Shown here: piece after piece, positions 55,850-60,000 of the stretch
How positions within the stretch are numbered: position 1 is the first letter of the stretch
Layout of the letters: the number at the start of each line of letters is the position of its first letter
Assembly (NCBI GenBank): GCA_030704615.1
Contig: CM060734.1
Location: 33,684,042 to 33,744,041, forward strand
Direction of reading: 5' to 3'
DNA: 60,000 nucleotides
Origin: Takakia lepidozioides
Taxonomy: Eukaryota; Streptophyta; Takakiopsida; Takakiales; Takakiaceae
Program-made: the position numbers and the translations under genes
Notes under the pieces: generated by a model
The model's database searches: none
What the model was told of the DNA's origin: nothing
The model's input: the letters and a program-made list of their open reading frames with translations, nothing else

Positions 55850-57351
55850 TAGAATCAGTGACAGGTGGACGCAGGATAAGTTCAGGAAAATGGCCGGCGA
55901 AAGAAAGAACGGATGTCAGTTTAGAAATGGACACGTGGAAGTCAGGGCGCGACACACAGCTGAGAAGGAAGTGCAAGAACAGGTGTCATCAAGAAAGAGG
56001 ACAAGAATGGCCGTCAAAGTACCTACTTAGCGCGTCAATTTGGATGAATGGCGGGCCCATTAATGAATACAGAAAAGGGGCAACAGAACAAACAGCAAGT
56101 ACAGAAAAACGAAATTCTTGTCACATGTGTTATCCTAGTGGACAGTCCAGCAGGGAAAGTCCACTAAAGAAGATTAAATCTAAAATCCAATCACAGCGGT
56201 TACAGCCAATCGAAAGCCAGAGAAGGGATCAAGAAATTGGAGGGAAATTAAGTGCAAGAGTCGGCGTCGTTCTAAGTAACGGGCGTCGCGACGGGACAAA
56301 CCATCAATGCGATAGCTTTGAAGCTATGGAGGAACTAACAGACTATACGCTCGCAATATTACTTACGCAGTGGCATAGGGACGAAAGAACAGAACGGATC
56401 TTTTCTCTTGATCGATGCTTGCAAGCCCCGCAGGCTTACAAGAAATTACCCATAGCTTTTTGTGGCAACCATACGTTTATGCTTTGTGCACTACAGACAT
56501 TTCTTCAATTGTTACAGCCAAAACATTTCTGTGGGTCTAGAATGAAGAGAGTGAGAGGAATGGAAGAAATCAGGGTGAAGAGCACCACAATCCTGCAGAA
56601 ACAAACGATTGCTACTCCACAGGCGATGAAGTTACTGAAAGAGCTGCGATTGGAAGGATTGCAAAGCAAAGATTGGACATTGCACCATAGACAGTACATG
56701 TTACAATTCTTGCAGAACTTTGAGCCAAGGACAGGAGCAACAACGGTGAAGGGAGTTGAATTACTACAGCAATTGTTTCGATTGCCAGCAGGCCAGGTGC
56801 ATGTGGAGGAGCATAGGGCAAGACTGCAAATATGGGACTTATTCCAAGAAGGGAGTTTCTTTAAAACTTAGGGTTATGCTTGTACCAAGGCCGTGTACCC
56901 AGGGCTAAGGGAGGTAAGCCAGGTATTGAACGTTCTGTTTGCCATGAAACAGAACCAACAGTATTTGAGCAGATCCTTCACAGAAGAAATACTCAAAGCC
57001 CTGAGAGGAGAAGAGGTAGAATGGGCGGACATAATGTACAACGCACTGGTAGAGGAGATGAAAAGATTACAGGGTACTGCCGCAAAGTCTCCTATCATAG
57101 TGTCTGGCCCAATCATTGCTCAAATAATTCTTGATTCTGGCATACTTGATGCGCGAGAAAGAAAGGAGATGGGAGTGTTTGAGCCAAAAACCACTGCAAT
57201 GGAAGAGCAAGGTGTAGTGTGGAAAGAAGGGGGCATATATCCCCTTCTGTCTAATCCTAATCTAGTTCTTAGTGCAAGGTCTTGTTGGTATTCTGGTTCT
57301 CCCTCTCTCATGGTTGGCTACATCCATGCTGTTTATGATCAGAGTTCATAA
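55850..57351 (+). CDS. Tat element 3' ORF(s), unknown function
   Basis: After the minisatellite one frame stays open to a stop at 56,871 and reads EELTDYTLAILLTQWHRDER, then YKKLPIAFCGNHTFMLCALQ and LLQQLFRLPAGQVHVEEHRA. A further frame (56,893-57,351) follows in a shifted frame: VSQVLNVLFAMKQNQQYLSR, EWADIMYNALVEEMKRL and SPIIVSGPIIAQIILDSGIL. Both look like real protein sequence with a helical character. Their continuity suggests one ancestral ORF with one break near 56,872. Extra ORFs after integrase occur in Tat-type elements, but I recognise no catalytic motif. Confidence 0.5.
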
Positions 57352-58325
57352 AGCCCTCATCCACGCCGCAGCGGAAGAGAAGACATGGATGGGACAAGTG
57401 AAGGTGTTCCCTGCATAGTGCAACAGGCCTGACTAGGGTTCTGTCTTGCACCATGCTTAGTTTTCATGCTGATACAGTCACTCAAAACAGCTTACCAGAG
57501 GGTTAATGACAGCCTATGAGTTCACCATTTGCATGTAGCATCTACTAGAACCCCCTTTGTTCTCATGCAATCACCGAAAATGCAAGGTAACATGGATCTA
57601 CCATACAGTGCAGGTCTGCTATTTCTATGCAACTCATGGTCTTTCCTTTATCTCTCAACTGGCCCTCCCTTCATCATTCTTTTGCTGAACAGATCTCTCT
57701 TCTTCCCAATGTTTTCTCCCTTTCTGATGCAAGTGCCCATATTAGACCAGACAACCCCTCTTCATGCAATGCAAATATACCAAGGCACACATCCAGTGGA
57801 GACCTTTCGCAAAAATCCTCCTTGGAATCATAAGTACACACCACCTTATCTCTTAGCTTTTCTCTCCTCCCAAACAGAATCTCTCCTCATTCTCATACCC
57901 TAATGCTGACAGTTACAGACCCTGTCCCTCATTTCTACCCTGTAGCAAGTGCACAGATTCCCTTGGTGAATCTCCCTATACTGTTCATTTTGCAGACTTG
58001 TTTAACTCTAAGCACTGATGCACAGTTTGCTCCAGATTCAGTGTGCTGAATCATAAAATCAAAGCATGACAAACACTATATATGCATTGATTGTAGATGG
58101 CTGGATCTGCCTTCTATCACCATTCCCCAAAGACATGCATCATCTCTCATCCTCTCTACACCATTCTGTTTGAAGCCCAAGCCACCACTCCATTCCATTT
58201 TTCAAAACGTTCTCATACTCTCTCTACTAACTCCAGAGCCTTCAATCATTTCAGCGACATCTATCTAAGTAAAGAAAAAAACCCCCAAGTTTCTATTAAC
58301 TTAGTTGTCTTATACTCCAGCTGAA
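57352..58325. other. Noncoding, unassigned
   Basis: No gene recognised. Pyrimidine-rich, with short Leu/Ser/Pro-rich frames that lack protein character. It could hold the missing 3' LTR of the Tat-like element or the intron/upstream sequence of the following gene, but no boundary was identified. Confidence 0.4.
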
Positions 58326-59938
58326 GCGGTGGGATTGTCTGCCCGAAATGGCACCTCACCATCTCTGTCAGCAGCTCCCGATTTTTGTTGAACTGCCTCG
58401 TGATTGCAGGTACATAAACTTTGCACTCATTCCGTACGGAGCCATTCAAAGGGTTCCACCATTCTTCCTGGCGTGGAGGACACCTGGAGGTCGTGGAACG
58501 ATGTACACAGAAGTAATGGCGAAGGAGTGGCATGCCGAGCATTTGGTAGACTGCCCCTGGTATGTGGATCTCCCAAGTGGGACCGTTGACCTCTCGGAGG
58601 TTAACTTGAAGAAGGAAGCGAATGCCAGGGCTATGAAGGCGCAATCGGATCCCCAACCAGAGGACGCGGAAAGACTGAAAGCAGAGGAGGCAGCCAAGCA
58701 GAAAGCACTGAGAAAGTCAGCCAAGGCGGCAGCGTTGGCGAAGGAGCAGATGGAGAAGCAGGCAGCTGAGCAGCCCAAGGACAGGAAGAAAAGAACGCGC
58801 AAACAGGGGCAAGAGACGAAGACCCCCACACCCAAGAAGAAGAAGCAGCAACACAGTCAGCCTGATGAGGAGGATTCCGACGACGATTTCCAGCAGGAAA
58901 ACACCCAGGGGGCCACACCTCGTCCGAAAATTCACAAGGGCCAACGCTCCGGGGGGTCGGCTGCGAAGAGATCACTATACGAGGATGCACCTGGCAGACC
59001 CTACCGTGCGGTGCACATTGCGGGCAGGGAAGTCCTCAAAACACCCACAATTGTGGAGTGTGTTAATGAAAATTTCCTAACTGCTCTGACCAGAAGGCTG
59101 GAGATAACGAGATTGAGGAAGGCGATCGAGGCCCACCAGGGGAAGGGGAAGAGGAAGGCCACTGGCAATGATATGGAGGACACTCCTGGCTACACAAAGA
59201 TGATGGAGTATTTTGTGGCGATGAGCCACGGCAAAAAGAGCACAGTCGGGGGCAGGGCGGTGAAAGCCTCCATCGACATGATCCTTGTGGATATCCCGGA
59301 TGGGCAGGAGATACTGGGGCTGGGCTCAGTTCCAGTTCCAGTTCCAGTTCCAGTGGAACAAGTACGACGAAAGATACTGGAGCCACACATTCGGGTTCGC
59401 AGCCAACATGTTGGACGACGTTGGCTGTGTTGTTGTGCTAGCAGCCGATGGAGAAGTCACTGAGAATGATATCAAAGTATGGACGGGGAGAAGTGCAGCA
59501 CCCATCCTGAAAAAGATCTGGACTTGCATCAACACGCAGGGTCTTCTCAACGATGGCCAGAAGGTATGTTGTGGTTCTCCTCTGCTATGTCAATTTATGC
59601 GCCGAAATTGCCCCTGTACGTGTAGGCCACCTCTGACGTTTTCATTTCCTTCTCTGCAGACTCTTATCTTTTAGGCATTTTGCTTCGTGAAGGAACATTC
59701 GAAATTCAAATTACGTGAAGCAGGAAGACTTGTTGATTCCACAGTTGATCCACTGGAGTATAACGTCCTGTTCAACCATGTGGGAGAGAAGGACATTCTT
59801 TGTGATTTGTCGGGAAAGCCATGGAGGTATGGCAGGACCAGGAGTCCTGCATTCATCCAGACGCTCATGGAAACGTGTACGGATGTTGAAGGCAGGGTCC
59901 TTGACGTCACTGCAAATACAGGTGAGAACGTTAATTGA
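58326..59938 (+). pseudogene. DNA methylase-like gene, second copy (partial)
   Basis: Paralog of the gene at 7.68-11.79 kb, beginning at the equivalent of its fifth exon. The acceptor TGATTGCAG at 58,408 is followed by GTACATAAAC, as GCTGCAG/GTACATAAAG is at 9,593. Shared pattern: Y-I-x-F, then PGG-x2-TMYTEVM, W-x4-HL-x2-CPWYVDLPSG. The linker is different: a long Ala/Lys/Glu coiled region, then KTPTPKKKKQQHSQPDEEDS. Motif IV is MILVDIPDGQEILGLG. The frame is then lost inside a GTTCCA hexamer run (59,330-59,352) and resumes as WNKYDERYWSHTFGF and VGCVVVLAADGEV. After an intron (donor 59,563; acceptor TTTTAG at 59,674) it continues KFKLREAGRLVDSTVD, RSPAFIQTLMETCTD and GRVLDVTANTG, ending at GTGAGA near 59,920 and leaving the window. 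The ParB-like exon is not present upstream, where the Tat-like element lies. Confidence 0.65.
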
Positions 59939-60000
59939 ATGCGGCACCGAAATTGACACCATTTCCGTTTCTGTATGTTTGCTTGTGCGAGGAAGCGACT

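Larger units (their letters stand above)
51462..57351 (+). mobile_element. Tat-like gypsy retrotransposon, LTRs not seen
   Basis: Plus-strand gag tail, protease, RT, RNase H, integrase, a minisatellite and further 3' ORFs, in the order of Tat/Ogre-type elements. There is no chromodomain. No LTR pair or primer-binding site was recognised, and most of gag is missing, so the copy is 5'-truncated or its LTRs have diverged. Two single-base frame changes and one nonsense change interrupt pol. Confidence 0.8.

Noticed and set aside
55268-55852. Repeat proteins (DTAYHSPSRR type) in several frames
   Set aside because: A 30 bp repeat keeps every frame open; parallel open frames in multiple frames show there is no single selected reading.
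1-60000. tRNA or rRNA genes
   Set aside because: None recognised on either strand; the only tRNA-related signal is the retrotransposon primer-binding site at 47,940.

Overview
The window is nuclear DNA from a large, repeat-rich plant genome. Evidence: genes with GT-AG introns, a Ty3/gypsy chromovirus whose primer-binding site matches plant initiator tRNA-Met, CACTA (En/Spm) transposase genes, a Tat-like gypsy element, and captured exons of a thylakoid-lumen-type pentapeptide protein and a tubulin-tyrosine-ligase-like protein. No ordinary housekeeping gene is complete here. The gene families resemble those expanded in seed-free streptophytes (fern, lycophyte or charophyte), but that placement is inference.

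Layout. 0-2.5 kb: minus-strand wreck of a MULE-like transposase. 4.05-7.62 kb: about 30 copies of a ~115 bp satellite, each carrying a near-perfect 40 bp palindrome. 7.68-11.79 kb: an intron-rich plus-strand gene with an N-terminal ParB/sulfiredoxin-like motif and a C-terminal fold like beta-class N4/N6 DNA methyltransferases. 12-16 kb: a gypsy RNase H scrap and noncoding DNA, including a 1.2 kb segment repeated at 22.3 kb. 16.3-18.65 kb: the 3' end of a CACTA element with two families of palindromic repeats. 19.3-20.2 kb: LINE scraps. 20.4-21.7 kb: a kinase-like pseudogene. 21.9-22.3 kb: a foldback MITE. 22.9-25.3 kb: the 3' end of a gypsy chromovirus, cut by a CACTA terminus at 25,308. 26-30 kb: a CACTA TNP1/TnpA-type gene with an FCP1-like HAD domain inside it.

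30-34 kb is a patchwork of LINE pieces, captured host exons and a CACTA TNP2 fragment. 35-39.5 kb holds a minus-strand multi-exon gene encoding Gln-Gln-Thr-rich protein. Its CAGTCTG/CAGACTG motif also pervades neighbouring noncoding DNA. A long inverted repeat (40.85-41.66 and 50.12-50.92 kb) brackets a degenerate gypsy chromovirus (41.7-48.67 kb) that is cut by an AT-rich Helitron remnant. 51.5-57.4 kb is a Tat-like gypsy element with a 30 bp minisatellite and extra 3' ORFs. 58.3-60 kb is a second, damaged copy of the methyltransferase-like gene.

The most interesting unit is the ParB-like plus methyltransferase-like gene lying immediately downstream of a palindromic satellite whose arms show paired (compensatory) changes. 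The second is the chimeric CACTA gene with an embedded HAD domain and three exons that join in frame without a stop.
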